Positions 18,123 through 27,747 are shown, counted from the stretch's first letter. The stretch: 64,000 nucleotides of DNA from Enterococcus saigonensis (GCF_011397115.1 NZ_AP022822.1:665001-729000); one strand, 5' to 3'. Notes: a model not told the origin generated them from the letters alone. Translations and numbers: made by a program.

Positions 18123-18167
18123 CGCGTAAAAAAGAATGTTAGAAATTGTTTTCGCTAACAAAATAAC

Positions 18168-18196
18168 TTGCTAGGATGGTAGGGGCATGATACACT
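18168..18196 (+). promoter_or_regulatory. Promoter of rex
   Basis: TTGCTA, 17-bp spacer, TACACT (18191-18196). It is moderate; just upstream an imperfect TTGT...ACAA dyad is visible but its spacing is not that of a Rex box. Confidence 0.45.
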
Positions 18197-18229
18197 AACT
18201 ATGTGAAAAAACGAACAAAGGAGCCGATT

Positions 18230-18895
18230 ATGGTCGAAGATAGTAAGTTAAAAAAAATACCTAAGGCAACAGCGAAGCGCCTGCCGTTATATCTACGCTA
18301 TTTAAATATGTTACAAGACTCCGGTATCAAACGAATTAAATCAAAAGAGTTTGCAGAAATAACTCAAGTTCCTTCTGCTACTATTCGGCGAGACTTTTCT
18401 CATCTAGGTGAATTAGGCCGAAGTGGATATGGCTACGACGTTAGTTACTTGATTGAAGTCTTTAATAGTATTTTAGATACAAATGAAGAAAAAAGAATTG
18501 CATTAGTGGGATTTGGCAATCTTGGTAAGGCATTAGCAAACAATAATTTTCGCCGCAATAGCAATTTAAATATTGTTGCCGTTTTTGATAATAATCCTGA
18601 TTTAGTCGGGCAAGTCATTGACGGGCACAAAATTCACAGTATGGCTGAATTTGACACTATTGCAAAAGAAAAATGTGTAACAGTTGCCATTTCAACGGTA
18701 CCAAGTCAGTTTTCTCAAGAAGCAGTCAATGTAATTGTAAACGCTGGCATTACGGCAATTTTAAATTTTGCGCCAGATCGTGTCGAGGTCCCGAATCATG
18801 TTCATGTTCAATACATTGATTTAACAACAGAATTACAGACGTTGATTTTCTTTGATCAAACGTATCAAGATAAAATGACTGTGGCAAACAGCTAA
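18230..18895 (+). CDS. rex: Redox-sensing transcriptional repressor Rex
   Basis: A 221-aa repressor that senses the NADH/NAD ratio and controls fermentation genes. The N-terminal winged helix has KRLPLYLRYL and SATIRRDFSHLGELGRSGYGYDV. The Rossmann domain follows with VGFGNLGKAL (dinucleotide loop). The start is the ATG after AAAGGAG; the GTG-led 9-residue extension is not needed. Possible targets in this window include pflB/lrgAB, but I found no full TTGTGA-N6-TCACAA box there. Confidence 0.95.
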   Translation: MVEDSKLKKIPKATAKRLPLYLRYLNMLQDSGIKRIKSKEFAEITQVPSATIRRDFSHLGELGRSGYGYDVSYLIEVFNSILDTNEEKRIALVGFGNLGKALANNNFRRNSNLNIVAVFDNNPDLVGQVIDGHKIHSMAEFDTIAKEKCVTVAISTVPSQFSQEAVNVIVNAGITAILNFAPDRVEVPNHVHVQYIDLTTELQTLIFFDQTYQDKMTVANS

Positions 18896-18904
18896 GCAGT
18901 ATCT

Positions 18905-18933
18905 TTGGTTTTTTATTCATCCTTATCTATACT
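18905..18933 (+). promoter_or_regulatory. Promoter of tpx
   Basis: TTGGTT, 17-bp spacer, TATACT (18928-18933), 46 bp before the tpx ATG. Confidence 0.65.
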
Positions 18934-18978
18934 GAATGTAATAATGAATTTTGCATCATCAGTAAAGGAGCAGATGAA

Positions 18979-19470
18979 ATGGAATTAACTAAAAAAGGAC
19001 AGCCCGTAACATTACCGGGCGTGCAACCAGCAGTTGGCGAGAAAGCCCCAACGTTTACTTTAGCTGACTTAAAAGATAAAAAACACCAACTGGCTGATTT
19101 TCTAGATAAGCCAACTATTATAAGTATTGTGCCAGATATTGATACTCGCGTTTGTGCAATTCAAACTAAACGTTTTAATATGGAAGCAAGTCAAATAAAA
19201 GAGATTAATTTTATTACTGTTTCAAATAACACAAAAACACAACAAGCTACATGGTGTGGTCAAGAAGGCGTCGATATGGTAATGCTTCACGATCCGGGCA
19301 ATACCCTAGATGAAAGCTATCATTTGCTAGTTCCAGCTACAGGGCACTATGCCCGCGTTATTTTTGTTTTGGATAAAAAGGGTATAATTCAATATCGGGA
19401 AATTGTACCAGAAATTAGTCAAGAGCCGGATTATGAGCAGGCTTTGACAGTTGCTAAAAGTTTGATTTGA
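18979..19470 (+). CDS. tpx: Thiol peroxidase (Tpx, atypical 2-Cys peroxiredoxin)
   Basis: A 163-aa cytoplasmic peroxidase reducing H2O2 and alkyl hydroperoxides with thioredoxin. The peroxidatic cysteine is C59 in DIDTRVCAIQTKRFN and the resolving cysteine is C93 in TWCGQEG, the Tpx arrangement. Length is typical. A good ribosome site AAAGGAG precedes the ATG. Close linkage to rex puts oxidative and redox control side by side. Confidence 0.95.
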   Translation: MELTKKGQPVTLPGVQPAVGEKAPTFTLADLKDKKHQLADFLDKPTIISIVPDIDTRVCAIQTKRFNMEASQIKEINFITVSNNTKTQQATWCGQEGVDMVMLHDPGNTLDESYHLLVPATGHYARVIFVLDKKGIIQYREIVPEISQEPDYEQALTVAKSLI

Positions 19471-19481
19471 AAAATTCTGAT

Positions 19482-19511
19482 TTGACACTTTGATATTCTT
19501 CATTGTAGAAT
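19482..19511 (+). promoter_or_regulatory. Promoter of the valS T-box leader
   Basis: TTGACA (19482-19487), 18-bp spacer, TAGAAT (19506-19511). It directly precedes the T-box stem I. Confidence 0.75.
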
Positions 19512-19513
19512 AA

Positions 19514-19748
19514 GCCAAGACGTTGAACAAGAGGAGTAACAGAAGACTGCGTTTAAGAGAGGAAATCGTAGCTGGAAGATTTCCACGTAAGTTTTGTGAA
19601 AGTAGCTTGGGAGTCTTTGATTGGAAATTTTAGTATAATCAAACGTTTCGTGATCGTTACCTCACGCTTAAGAGGTAGAATAATCTACAAATTAGGTGGT
19701 ACCGCGTAAATTTACGTCCTAAGATGCTTGGCATCTTGGGACTTTTTT
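19514..19748 (+). promoter_or_regulatory. T-box riboswitch controlling valS
   Basis: The conserved T-box AGGTGGTACCGCG lies at 19694-19706. It is followed by the terminator hairpin GTCCTAAGATGC/GCATCTTGGGAC (19716-19742) and T-run (19743-19748). Stem I closes AAGAC (near 19516) with GTCTT (near 19615). The loop-E signature AGTA...GAA is present. The triplet after it, GTA at 19602-19604 (valine codon, followed by purine), is the likely specifier. Uncharged tRNA-Val would favour antitermination. Confidence 0.93.
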
Positions 19749-19774
19749 ATTTCAAAATTTAAGGAGGAAACTAA

Positions 19775-22414
19775 ATGTCTGATAATCTATCGACAAAATA
19801 CAATCCACAAGAAGTGGAAGCTGGCCGTTATCAAAAATGGTTAGATGAAGATTTATTTAAACCAAGTGGGGATAAAAAGGCCAAACCTTATTCTATTGTG
19901 ATTCCACCACCCAATGTTACCGGAAAATTGCACTTAGGTCATGCTTGGGATACTACTTTACAAGACATGATTATTCGTCAAAAGCGGATGCAAGGTTTTG
20001 ATACATTGTGGTTACCAGGAATGGACCATGCCGGTATTGCAACGCAAGCAAAGGTAGAAGAAAAGTTACGGGAACAAGGTATTTCGCGTTATGATTTAGG
20101 CCGTGAAAAATTCGTTGACAACGTTTGGGAATGGAAAGATGAATATGCAGATCATATTCGTCAGCAGTGGGCTAAAATGGGCCTATCGTTAGATTACTCG
20201 CGGGAACGATTTACTTTAGATGAAGGTTTATCAGAAGCTGTTCGTAAAGTTTTTGTTACTTTATACGAAAAAGATTTAATTTATCGTGGTGAATATATTA
20301 TCAATTGGGACCCGCAAGCCCGGACTGCCTTATCAGATATTGAAGTTATCCATAAAGATATTGAAGGTGCTTTTTACCACATGACCTATCCATTAAGTGA
20401 TGGTACAGGTGAATTGGAAATTGCAACAACTCGTCCAGAAACCATGTTGGGAGATACAGCACTTGCCGTTCATCCAGAAGATGAACGATATCAACAATAT
20501 ATTGGTAAAAAAGTTATTTTGCCATTAGTTAATAAAGAAATTCCAATTATTGCTGATGAATACGTTGATCGTGAATTTGGAACAGGGGTGGTAAAAATTA
20601 CGCCAGCCCATGACCCAAATGACTTTGAGGTTGGAAATCGTCATGATCTTCCGCGGATAAATGTCATGAACGATGACGGCACGATGAATGATTTGGCAGG
20701 CAAATATGCAGGAATGGATCGATTTGCCGCAAGAAAATTGATCGTTTCAGACTTAGAAGAAATTGGACGTTTGGTTAAAATTGAAAAAATGAACCATAAT
20801 GTTGGACATTCTGAACGAACAGGTGTAGTGGTGGAACCCCGCTTATCAACACAATGGTTTGTAAAGATGGCGCCGTTAGCGAAAGAAGCAATTGAAAATC
20901 AAGCAACGGAGAATGCGGTCGAATTTTATCCACCTCGCTTTAATCAAACGTTCTTACGTTGGATGGAGAATGTTCATGACTGGGTAATTTCTAGACAACT
21001 ATGGTGGGGCCATCAAATTCCGGCTTGGTACCATAAAGAAACAGGGGAAATGTATGTTGGTATGCAAGCCCCTAGCGATAGCGAAAACTGGGTTCAAGAT
21101 CCGGATGTGTTGGATACGTGGTTCTCTTCAGCTTTGTGGCCATTTTCCACAATGGGTTGGCCAGATACGGCTAGTGAAGACTATAAACGGTATTTCCCGA
21201 CTAACACATTAGTTACTGGCTATGATATTATCTTTTTCTGGGTTAGCCGGATGATTTTCCAAAGTTTGGAATTTACTGATGAACGTCCATTTAACAACGT
21301 TTTAATTCATGGTCTAATTCGTGACGAACAAGGGCGGAAGATGAGTAAATCACTGGGTAACGGGATTGATCCGATGGATGTCATTGACAAATACGGTGCT
21401 GACGCGCTGCGGTGGTTTTTATCAAATGGTTCTGCTCCTGGTCAAGACGTGCGGTTTAGTTATGAAAAAATGGACGCAGCCTGGAACTTTATCAATAAAA
21501 TTTGGAATGCTTCGCGCTTTGTTTTGATGAATGTAGAGAAAATGACGGTGGCAGATATTAATCTGACAGGTGAAAAAACAGTGGCAGATCGCTGGATTTT
21601 AACGCGCTTAAATGAGACTGTTGAAAAAGTAACAGACTTGTTTGACCGTTTTGAATTTGGCGAAGCAGGACGTCAATTATATAACTTCATTTGGGATGAT
21701 TTTTGTGATTGGTATATTGAAATGAGTAAAGAAGTTTTATACGGCGAAGATGAAAGTTCCAAACAAATGAATAAAAGTGTCTTAGTCTATACGCTTGATC
21801 AAATTTTACGCCTGTTACATCCAATTATGCCATTTGTTACTGAAGAAATTTGGAGTAAATTGCCCCATGAAGGAACTTCACTAGTAACAGCATCATATCC
21901 AGTTGTTCAGCCAGAATTTGACGATGCGGCAGCTGTGAAAGGTATGGAATTTTTAATTGAATTGATTCGTGCAGTCCGAAATATTCGTGCTGAGGTAAAT
22001 ACACCGTTATCTAAACCAATTACATTGTTAATTCAGACGACCGATGCTGAAATTGATGAATTTCTAGTTGCCAATAAAAATTATATTGAACGCTTCTGTA
22101 ATCCTGAAGAATTAGTAATCTCAGGGAAAATGGAGGCACCTGAACTTGCGATGTCAGCGGTGCTAACTGGTGCTAACATTTACTTGCCACTAGCAGGTCT
22201 AATCAATATCGACGAAGAATTACAACGATTAGAAAAAGAATTGGCAAAATGGGACAGTGAGGTAAAACGTGTACAAGGTAAACTTGCAAATGAACGTTTT
22301 GTTGCCAATGCCCCAGAAGCAGTCGTAGCAGAAGAACGCGCAAAAGAAGCTGATTATTTAGACAAACAAAAGGCGGTTCGTGAACGGATTGAACAATTGC
22401 GGACCATCAAGTAA
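19775..22414 (+). CDS. valS: Valyl-tRNA synthetase
   Basis: Charges tRNA-Val with valine, with editing of threonine. The 879-aa class Ia enzyme has HLGH (H53-H56) and KMSKS (522-526). A CP1 editing insertion lies between them (about 190-345, with TTRPETMLGDTA). The anticodon-binding helical domain and a C-terminal coiled-coil arm (about 815-879) follow. AAGGAGG precedes the ATG. Expression is set by the T-box leader immediately upstream. Confidence 0.98.
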   Translation: MSDNLSTKYNPQEVEAGRYQKWLDEDLFKPSGDKKAKPYSIVIPPPNVTGKLHLGHAWDTTLQDMIIRQKRMQGFDTLWLPGMDHAGIATQAKVEEKLREQGISRYDLGREKFVDNVWEWKDEYADHIRQQWAKMGLSLDYSRERFTLDEGLSEAVRKVFVTLYEKDLIYRGEYIINWDPQARTALSDIEVIHKDIEGAFYHMTYPLSDGTGELEIATTRPETMLGDTALAVHPEDERYQQYIGKKVILPLVNKEIPIIADEYVDREFGTGVVKITPAHDPNDFEVGNRHDLPRINVMNDDGTMNDLAGKYAGMDRFAARKLIVSDLEEIGRLVKIEKMNHNVGHSERTGVVVEPRLSTQWFVKMAPLAKEAIENQATENAVEFYPPRFNQTFLRWMENVHDWVISRQLWWGHQIPAWYHKETGEMYVGMQAPSDSENWVQDPDVLDTWFSSALWPFSTMGWPDTASEDYKRYFPTNTLVTGYDIIFFWVSRMIFQSLEFTDERPFNNVLIHGLIRDEQGRKMSKSLGNGIDPMDVIDKYGADALRWFLSNGSAPGQDVRFSYEKMDAAWNFINKIWNASRFVLMNVEKMTVADINLTGEKTVADRWILTRLNETVEKVTDLFDRFEFGEAGRQLYNFIWDDFCDWYIEMSKEVLYGEDESSKQMNKSVLVYTLDQILRLLHPIMPFVTEEIWSKLPHEGTSLVTASYPVVQPEFDDAAAVKGMEFLIELIRAVRNIRAEVNTPLSKPITLLIQTTDAEIDEFLVANKNYIERFCNPEELVISGKMEAPELAMSAVLTGANIYLPLAGLINIDEELQRLEKELAKWDSEVKRVQGKLANERFVANAPEAVVAEERAKEADYLDKQKAVRERIEQLRTIK

Positions 22415-22751
22415 AGAGCGTTGTACAATAAAGATAAGCTTGAAACGAAAATTCAGCTTTTGCAATAAGCTAGATAAGAAAATTTTGTTGGAGGTAGTTG
22501 GGTTAGTAGTCTTATGAAAAACCAAATGACTAAAATGGCATTGAGGAGTAAAATAAGCTAATAATAGAGGGTAAAGACTATATCGAGGTCTTTATCCTCT
22601 ATTTATATGAAGTTAAATTTCGTTATGGATGAGACAAAAAGTTAGACTATGATAATTTGCGACTAAAATTATGTAGTAATTTTTTATTTCAACTATTTGT
22701 TTTTTTCTTTACCTAGGAGTTTGTTATAATGAAGCAGTGAGGTGGAAAGAA
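22415..22751 (+). other. Intergenic region valS-folC with hairpin and folC promoter
   Basis: A strong 16-bp inverted repeat (22563-22578 with 22588-22603, one wobble) looks like the valS terminator, though its T tail is poor (ATTTAT). An extended -10 promoter TGTTATAAT (22722-22730) serves folC. A 15-codon ATG frame at about 22514 has a badly spaced GGAGG, and I do not call it. Confidence 0.55.
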
Positions 22752-24071
22752 ATGGTAGAAACTGGAAGTAAAGCAATTGAATGGATTCATAGCCGCAAAC
22801 CTTTTGGCTCAAGACCGGGGTTAGAGCGCGTTAAAGCATTATTGGCTTTAGTTGATCATCCTGAAAAAAAAGTACCAACAATTCATATTGCCGGTACGAA
22901 TGGGAAAGGATCAACCGTTAGCTATTTAAGAGAAATGTTACAAGAAGCAGGGATTGTCGTTGGCACTTTCACTTCACCATATATTGAAAGTTTCCACGAA
23001 AGAATTGCCGTTAATGGGAAATTTATCACAGATGAAGAACTAGTCACGTTAGTAAATAAATATCAGCCGTTGGTCGAAAAATTGGATCAGCAAGAAGCAG
23101 TTAGTGGCATTACAGAGTTTGAAGTTTTAACAGTTTTGGCATTGGATTACTTTGTTGATAAAGTTGATGTTGCACTTATTGAAGTAGGCTTGGGCGGACT
23201 ATTAGATTCTACTAATATTGTAGAACCAATGCTAACAGCGATTACAACGATTGGTTACGATCATACCGAAATACTAGGCAACACTTTAGAAGAGATTGCG
23301 GCGCAAAAAGCAGGAATAATTAAGCCCAACATCCCGATAGTAACTGGCAATATTGCAGATAATGCCTTAGGTGTGATTGCAGATTGCGCCACAAAAAATA
23401 AAGCAAAAATCTATCGCTTTGGTAAAGAATACGAGGTCACTTATTTGCATCCAGATGATAATTGGGGTGAATGGTTTGATTTTCGTAATCAAAACGGAAA
23501 ATTAAAAAACTTAAAAACAACGTTAATAGGACAACATCAACCAGAAAATGCAGGTATTGCTATTCAATTATTTGAATTATATTGCGAATTAAATAAGATT
23601 AATTGGCGGGAAAAAGAGATTAAAAAAGCCTTACAACAAACGTTTTGGCCTGCTCGGATGGAACGGCTTAGCACAGAACCTTTAATCATTTTAGATGGAG
23701 CCCATAATACGCATGCAATGTATCGCTTGGTGGAATCTGTTCAAAATGAATTCAAAGGTCGCAAACTGCATATATTGTTTTCTGCTTTAGAGACAAAAAA
23801 TGTTGCGGAAATGTTAGAAGAATTATTGAAACTAAAAAATGCGCACATCTATCTAACGACTTTTGATTATCCCCGGGCAATCAAATTAGACGATGATTTT
23901 GTTAATGTAGATGAAAAACGCGTGTCAATTGTTTCTTTATGGCAATTTGGTTTAGCTGAAATTTTGGAAAAAATGGACGATGAATCTTTATTACTTGTAA
24001 CAGGCTCGTTGTATTTTGTGTCAGAGGTAAGAAGTTTATTACTAGAAATGGGAGGTTCACATGCAGGTTAA
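22752..24071 (+). CDS. folC: Folylpolyglutamate synthase/dihydrofolate synthase
   Basis: Adds glutamate to folates (and to dihydropteroate) in the cytoplasm. The 439-aa Mur-ligase-fold enzyme has the P-loop GTNGKGST (48-55). GVGGLLDSTN-like and TIGYDHTEILGNT motifs follow, and the C-terminal glutamate ligase domain contains LDGAHN. The start is the ATG 6 nt after GAGGTGG; the GTG five codons earlier coincides with the expected transcript start. The 3' end overlaps the next gene by 11 bp. Confidence 0.95.
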   Translation: MVETGSKAIEWIHSRKPFGSRPGLERVKALLALVDHPEKKVPTIHIAGTNGKGSTVSYLREMLQEAGIVVGTFTSPYIESFHERIAVNGKFITDEELVTLVNKYQPLVEKLDQQEAVSGITEFEVLTVLALDYFVDKVDVALIEVGLGGLLDSTNIVEPMLTAITTIGYDHTEILGNTLEEIAAQKAGIIKPNIPIVTGNIADNALGVIADCATKNKAKIYRFGKEYEVTYLHPDDNWGEWFDFRNQNGKLKNLKTTLIGQHQPENAGIAIQLFELYCELNKINWREKEIKKALQQTFWPARMERLSTEPLIILDGAHNTHAMYRLVESVQNEFKGRKLHILFSALETKNVAEMLEELLKLKNAHIYLTTFDYPRAIKLDDDFVNVDEKRVSIVSLWQFGLAEILEKMDDESLLLVTGSLYFVSEVRSLLLEMGGSHAG

Positions 24072-24717
24072 AGGTGTCATTTTTGATATGGACGGATTGA
24101 TTTTTGATACAGAACAACTTTATTATGCTGGAGCGCAAGCAGCAGCAGATGATTTTGGAATACCTTATGATAAAACACTTTATCTTGAGTTGCTGGGTAT
24201 TTCTGATGAAGAAGTAATCGAAAGATACCATGAAATGTTTGATGGAAAATTTGGGGAAGCAAAAGTGACAGCATTTATTGCAGCGTCTTATGAAAATACA
24301 AGAGATATGTTTACCAAGGGAATGGCAGCATTAAAGCCAGGGGTAATGGAGCTTTTAGCTTATTTACAAGCGGCTAAAATCGATTGGATTATCGCTTCTA
24401 GCAATCAACGCAAAGTAATTGATGAATTACTGGCTAGAGCAGATTTAACAAAACATTTTTCTAAGATTGTTTCTTGTGAAGACGTACCGCGTGCCAAACC
24501 TGATCCTGCGATATTTCTAGCTGCTCGTGCTATCCTTGGAACAAAAAAGTCAGAAACTTTAGTTTTAGAAGACTCACAAAATGGCGTTTTAGCCGCATTT
24601 CAAGCTGAAATACCGGTAATTATGATACCAGATTTGTTGCCTCCTGATGAAGCATTGGCAGCAAAAACTTTAGCTGTGCTACCTTCTTTGCACGAAGTAA
24701 AAAATTATTTGAGCTAA
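24061..24717 (+). CDS. HAD-superfamily phosphatase, beta-phosphoglucomutase-like
   Basis: A 218-aa HAD IA protein with motif I VIFDMDGLIFDTE (D9, D11), IIASSNQRK (motif II) and KPDPAIFLAA plus LVLEDSQNGVLAAF (motifs III/IV). The small helical cap is that of the beta-PGM/phosphoglycolate phosphatase-like group; the substrate is undetermined. Overlap of 11 bp with folC and a GGGAGG inside folC indicate translational coupling. Confidence 0.88.
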   Translation: MQVKGVIFDMDGLIFDTEQLYYAGAQAAADDFGIPYDKTLYLELLGISDEEVIERYHEMFDGKFGEAKVTAFIAASYENTRDMFTKGMAALKPGVMELLAYLQAAKIDWIIASSNQRKVIDELLARADLTKHFSKIVSCEDVPRAKPDPAIFLAARAILGTKKSETLVLEDSQNGVLAAFQAEIPVIMIPDLLPPDEALAAKTLAVLPSLHEVKNYLS

Positions 24718-24732
24718 AAATGAATTAGAACG

Positions 24733-24771
24733 CCTTTGCGTACTTTATTTAAAAGAGCGCAAAGGGGTTTT
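24733..24771 (+). terminator. Hairpin plus T-run overlapping the radC ribosome site
   Basis: CCTTTGCG (24733-24740) pairs with CGCAAAGG (24758-24765), followed by GGTTTTTT. The AAAGGGG ribosome site of radC lies in the 3' arm, so the structure may both attenuate transcription and mask translation. Confidence 0.5.
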
Positions 24772-24774
24772 TTG

Positions 24775-25452
24775 ATGAAAACAAAAGTATTGCCTGTAAG
24801 TATGCGACCTAGAGAACGATTAAAGGAAAAAGGTACCAAGGTACTTTCAGAACAAGAACTATTAGCTATCATTTTACGAACAGGCTCGAAAAAAGCGACT
24901 GCTGGTGATCTTGCTGCAGAAATATTGCATTACTTTGGTGATTTGTATCAATTTAAGAGGGCCGAGTTACAAGAATTAACAAAGATTGCAGGAATCGGTG
25001 AAGCAAAGGCAGCTGAACTTTTAGCCGCAATTGAATTAGGATGTCGGATTAGCCAGGCTTCGCAATCGAAAATAGGATATGTCTCTTCTAGTTATGAGTT
25101 GGGGTGTATGTTAGCCGATGAAATGAAAGATTATGAGCAGGAGCATTTATTGTGTATTTATTTGAATACGAAAAATCAAATTTTACAAAAAAAGACGATT
25201 TTTATTGGTTCATTAAATCAATCGATTGCACATCCTAGAGAAATTTTCAAAACAGCAGTAAAAATTGCTGCTGAGCGAATTGTAATTTGTCACAATCATC
25301 CTTCTGGTAGTCCGACACCTTCTCATAATGATATCGTTTTTACTAAAAGATTAAGAGAATGTGGGGAAATTATGGGTATTGAATTATTGGACCATTTGGT
25401 GATCGGTGGTAGCGAATACATCAGCTTACGAGAAGAAGGGTTATGGAATTAG
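24775..25452 (+). CDS. radC: RadC-family JAB/MPN-domain protein
   Basis: A 225-aa protein with an N-terminal helix-hairpin-helix (about 40-85, ITKIAGIGEAKAAELLAAIELG) and a C-terminal RadC JAB domain. The zinc motif is HNHPSGSPTPSHND. The historical DNA-repair role is doubtful; the biochemical function remains unclear, although the metalloprotease-like site is intact. The ATG start is chosen by AAAGGGG and by the family N terminus; the 13 codons upstream overlap a hairpin. Confidence 0.93.
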   Translation: MKTKVLPVSMRPRERLKEKGTKVLSEQELLAIILRTGSKKATAGDLAAEILHYFGDLYQFKRAELQELTKIAGIGEAKAAELLAAIELGCRISQASQSKIGYVSSSYELGCMLADEMKDYEQEHLLCIYLNTKNQILQKKTIFIGSLNQSIAHPREIFKTAVKIAAERIVICHNHPSGSPTPSHNDIVFTKRLRECGEIMGIELLDHLVIGGSEYISLREEGLWN

Positions 25453-25457
25453 TAGAC

Positions 25458-25486
25458 TTGCAAAAAAAATCGGGCAAGTGTAAAAT
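25458..25486 (+). promoter_or_regulatory. Promoter of the cold-shock gene
   Basis: TTGCAA, 17-bp spacer, TAAAAT (25481-25486). It gives a leader of about 110 nt, the long 5' UTR expected for a csp mRNA. Confidence 0.65.
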
Positions 25487-25603
25487 ATTAGTGTAATTTT
25501 GTTTAGCGGTTTAGCGATAGAAGTTGAAACATTTGGGTCACCTCTATTCTTTGCCAACAACGTTACACATTAATTCGTGCAAAGCACAAGGAGGTTTTCA
25601 CCC

Positions 25604-25804
25604 ATGGAACATGGTACAGTAAAATGGTTTAACGCAGAAAAAGGATTTGGCTTCATTTCACGTGAAGACGGCAGCGATGTATTCGTACATTTCTCTGCAA
25701 TTCAAGGCGACGGTTTTAAAACATTAGAAGAAGGTCAAGCAGTGACTTTCGACGTTGAAGAATCAGACCGCGGCCCTCAAGCTACTAACGTCGAAAAAGC
25801 TTAG
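25604..25804 (+). CDS. Cold-shock protein (CspA family)
   Basis: A 66-aa single cold-shock domain, an RNA chaperone binding single-stranded nucleic acid. RNP1 (KGFGFI) and RNP2 (VFVHF) are both intact, and the N terminus MEHGTVKWFNAEKG is canonical. AAGGAGG lies 8 nt before the ATG. High-expression codon use and a long leader support an abundant, post-transcriptionally regulated protein. Confidence 0.96.
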   Translation: MEHGTVKWFNAEKGFGFISREDGSDVFVHFSAIQGDGFKTLEEGQAVTFDVEESDRGPQATNVEKA

Positions 25805-25824
25805 ACTTTTTATATCGGCATTTT

Positions 25825-25854
25825 ATCCTCAGAATTTATTCTGGGGATTTTTTG
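25825..25854 (+). terminator. Terminator after the cold-shock gene
   Basis: ATCCTCAGAAT pairs with ATTCTGGGGAT (25825-25848), followed by TTTTT. Confidence 0.85.
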
Positions 25855-25964
25855 ATTAGGAATAAGAGTGAGTAAAGGTAGATTTATCAAATTTCATAGT
25901 TAAAAGGTCACGTGATGGAACAAATTTTTTTATAAAAATCTTACGTCATTTTTTATCTAAATAA

Positions 25965-26035
25965 AAATACTCAAACAATTAAGGAAAACGTGAAACCAGT
26001 CTAAGTTTCCATACTTTCTTAATGTTTGAGTATTT
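25965..26035 (-). terminator. Terminator of the rpoY-rnjA operon
   Basis: AAATACTCAAAC (25965-25976) pairs with GTTTGAGTATTT (26024-26035), with further interior pairing. On the minus strand it is followed by a T-rich stretch. Confidence 0.75.
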
Positions 26036-26070
26036 CTATTATTAAAATGTGCCGTAGTCTTTACTGAAGA

Positions 26071-27747
26071 TTAATTTTCCGGTGTCATAATCATGGATAG
26101 AATCATCGGATGACGCTCAGTTTTTTCAAATAAGTAAGGTTGCAATGCATTAGACATTGCTTCTCTTAATTTGAATTCGTTGCAGTCTGGCTGATTCATA
26201 GCTTCTCTTAAAGCTTTAAAAAGCAATGTTTGACCTTCATTAATCATTTCACCAGATTCACGCATGTAGACAAAACCGCGGGATAAAATATCTGGACCAG
26301 CTAGAATTTCTTTTTTCGCAATATCGACAGTTGCGACAGCTAAGACCAACCCTTCTTCGGATAAAATGTGGCGATCTCGTAAGACCACATTTCCAATATC
26401 ACCGATCCCACTACCGTCAACATAGACATCACCAGCATTGAAATGACCACAAATGCGAGCGCTATTCGCCGTTAATGCTAACATATCGCCGTTTTCCATT
26501 AAGAAACAGTTTTCTTTTGGTACACCTGTATCTTGAGCTAGTTGTGTATGGATTTTTAACATCCGATACTCTCCGTGAATAGGCATAAAGTATTTTGGTT
26601 TCATTAACCGTAACATCAATTTTTGTTCTTCTTGGCCACCGTGACCAGAAGTATGAATATTATTGATTTTGCCATGTATTACTTCTGCGCCAGCTTCCAT
26701 TAACAAGTTAATCAAGTGGTTAACGCTCGTTGTATTCCCTGGAATTGGTGAACTTGAAAAGATAACTGTGTCGTCTGGTTGAATTTGAATTTGACGATGA
26801 GTTCCGTTGGCAATTCGACTTAAAGCTGCCATCGGTTCACCTTGTGAGCCAGTACATAAAATTAAAACTTCATTTGCTGGCAAGCGATTTACTTCATGTG
26901 CGTCAATAAAAGTCCCATCAGGAACTTTTATATAGCCTAATTTTTGACCATTAATCATAGCATTTTCCATACTACGGCCAAATACTGCGATTTTCCTTCC
27001 GGTTGCAACAGCGGCATCTGCTGCTTGTTGTAGTCGGAAAATATTCGAAGCAAAAGAAGCAAAAATAATGCGGCCTTCTATTTTTTCAAATATTTTTAAA
27101 ATTGACGCGCCAATAATTTTTTCTGATTTAGTAAAAGTTGGAATTTCAGCATTGGTACTGTCTGATAAAAGACACAAAACCCCTTCTTCACCAATACGTG
27201 CCATTTTGTGTAAATTGGCTGGTTCACCAACCGGGGTGAAATCAAACTTAAAGTCTCCGGTTTGTACAATGTTGCCAGATGGTGTTTTTACCACAATTCC
27301 TAAAGCGTCTGGAATACTGTGTGTCGTGCGGAAAAAACTAACAGAAGTTTTACGGAAGCGAATAATTGAATCTTCATTGATTTCATGAAGCTCGGCATCC
27401 CGCAATAAACCATGTTCATCCAATTTATTGGTAATTAAAGCCAGTGCCAATGGCCCAGCATAAATTGGAATATTAGCTTGGCGTAATAGGTAGGGGATTC
27501 CCCCAATGTGATCTTCGTGACCGTGAGTAATTACAAGTGCTTTAACTTTCGGTAAGTTTTGCACGATGTAACTATAATCGGAAATGACATAGTCAATCCC
27601 AAGCAGCTCATCTTCTGGAAATTTAATTCCGGCATCAATAATGATGATTTCATCTTGGAATTGTACCCCATAACAGTTTTTTCCAATCTCACCGAGACCA
27701 CCGATTCCGAAGACGCCGGTTTCGTTGTTTTTTAAAGAGAGTTTCAT
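26071..27747 (-). CDS. rnjA: Ribonuclease J1
   Basis: A 558-aa beta-CASP metallo-beta-lactamase ribonuclease with endo- and 5'-3' exonuclease activity, central to mRNA turnover and rRNA maturation. The zinc motif is H75-G-H-E-D-H80. Further MBL motifs (TGDFKFD, HTSGHG) and the C-terminal domain are intact. It starts 1 bp after rpoY, so the two are translationally coupled. In Firmicutes the rpoY-rnjA order is widely conserved. Confidence 0.97.
   Translation of the reverse strand: MKLSLKNNETGVFGIGGLGEIGKNCYGVQFQDEIIIIDAGIKFPEDELLGIDYVISDYSYIVQNLPKVKALVITHGHEDHIGGIPYLLRQANIPIYAGPLALALITNKLDEHGLLRDAELHEINEDSIIRFRKTSVSFFRTTHSIPDALGIVVKTPSGNIVQTGDFKFDFTPVGEPANLHKMARIGEEGVLCLLSDSTNAEIPTFTKSEKIIGASILKIFEKIEGRIIFASFASNIFRLQQAADAAVATGRKIAVFGRSMENAMINGQKLGYIKVPDGTFIDAHEVNRLPANEVLILCTGSQGEPMAALSRIANGTHRQIQIQPDDTVIFSSSPIPGNTTSVNHLINLLMEAGAEVIHGKINNIHTSGHGGQEEQKLMLRLMKPKYFMPIHGEYRMLKIHTQLAQDTGVPKENCFLMENGDMLALTANSARICGHFNAGDVYVDGSGIGDIGNVVLRDRHILSEEGLVLAVATVDIAKKEILAGPDILSRGFVYMRESGEMINEGQTLLFKALREAMNQPDCNEFKLREAMSNALQPYLFEKTERHPMILSMIMTPEN

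Noticed and set aside
18147..18162. TTGT...ACAA dyad upstream of rex as a Rex autoregulatory box
   Set aside because: The half-sites lack the G/C next to TTGT/ACAA and the spacing is 2 bp short of TTGTGA-N6-TCACAA.
22514..22561. 15-codon ORF between valS and folC
   Set aside because: GGAGG is about 18 nt upstream, too far, and the peptide has no features.
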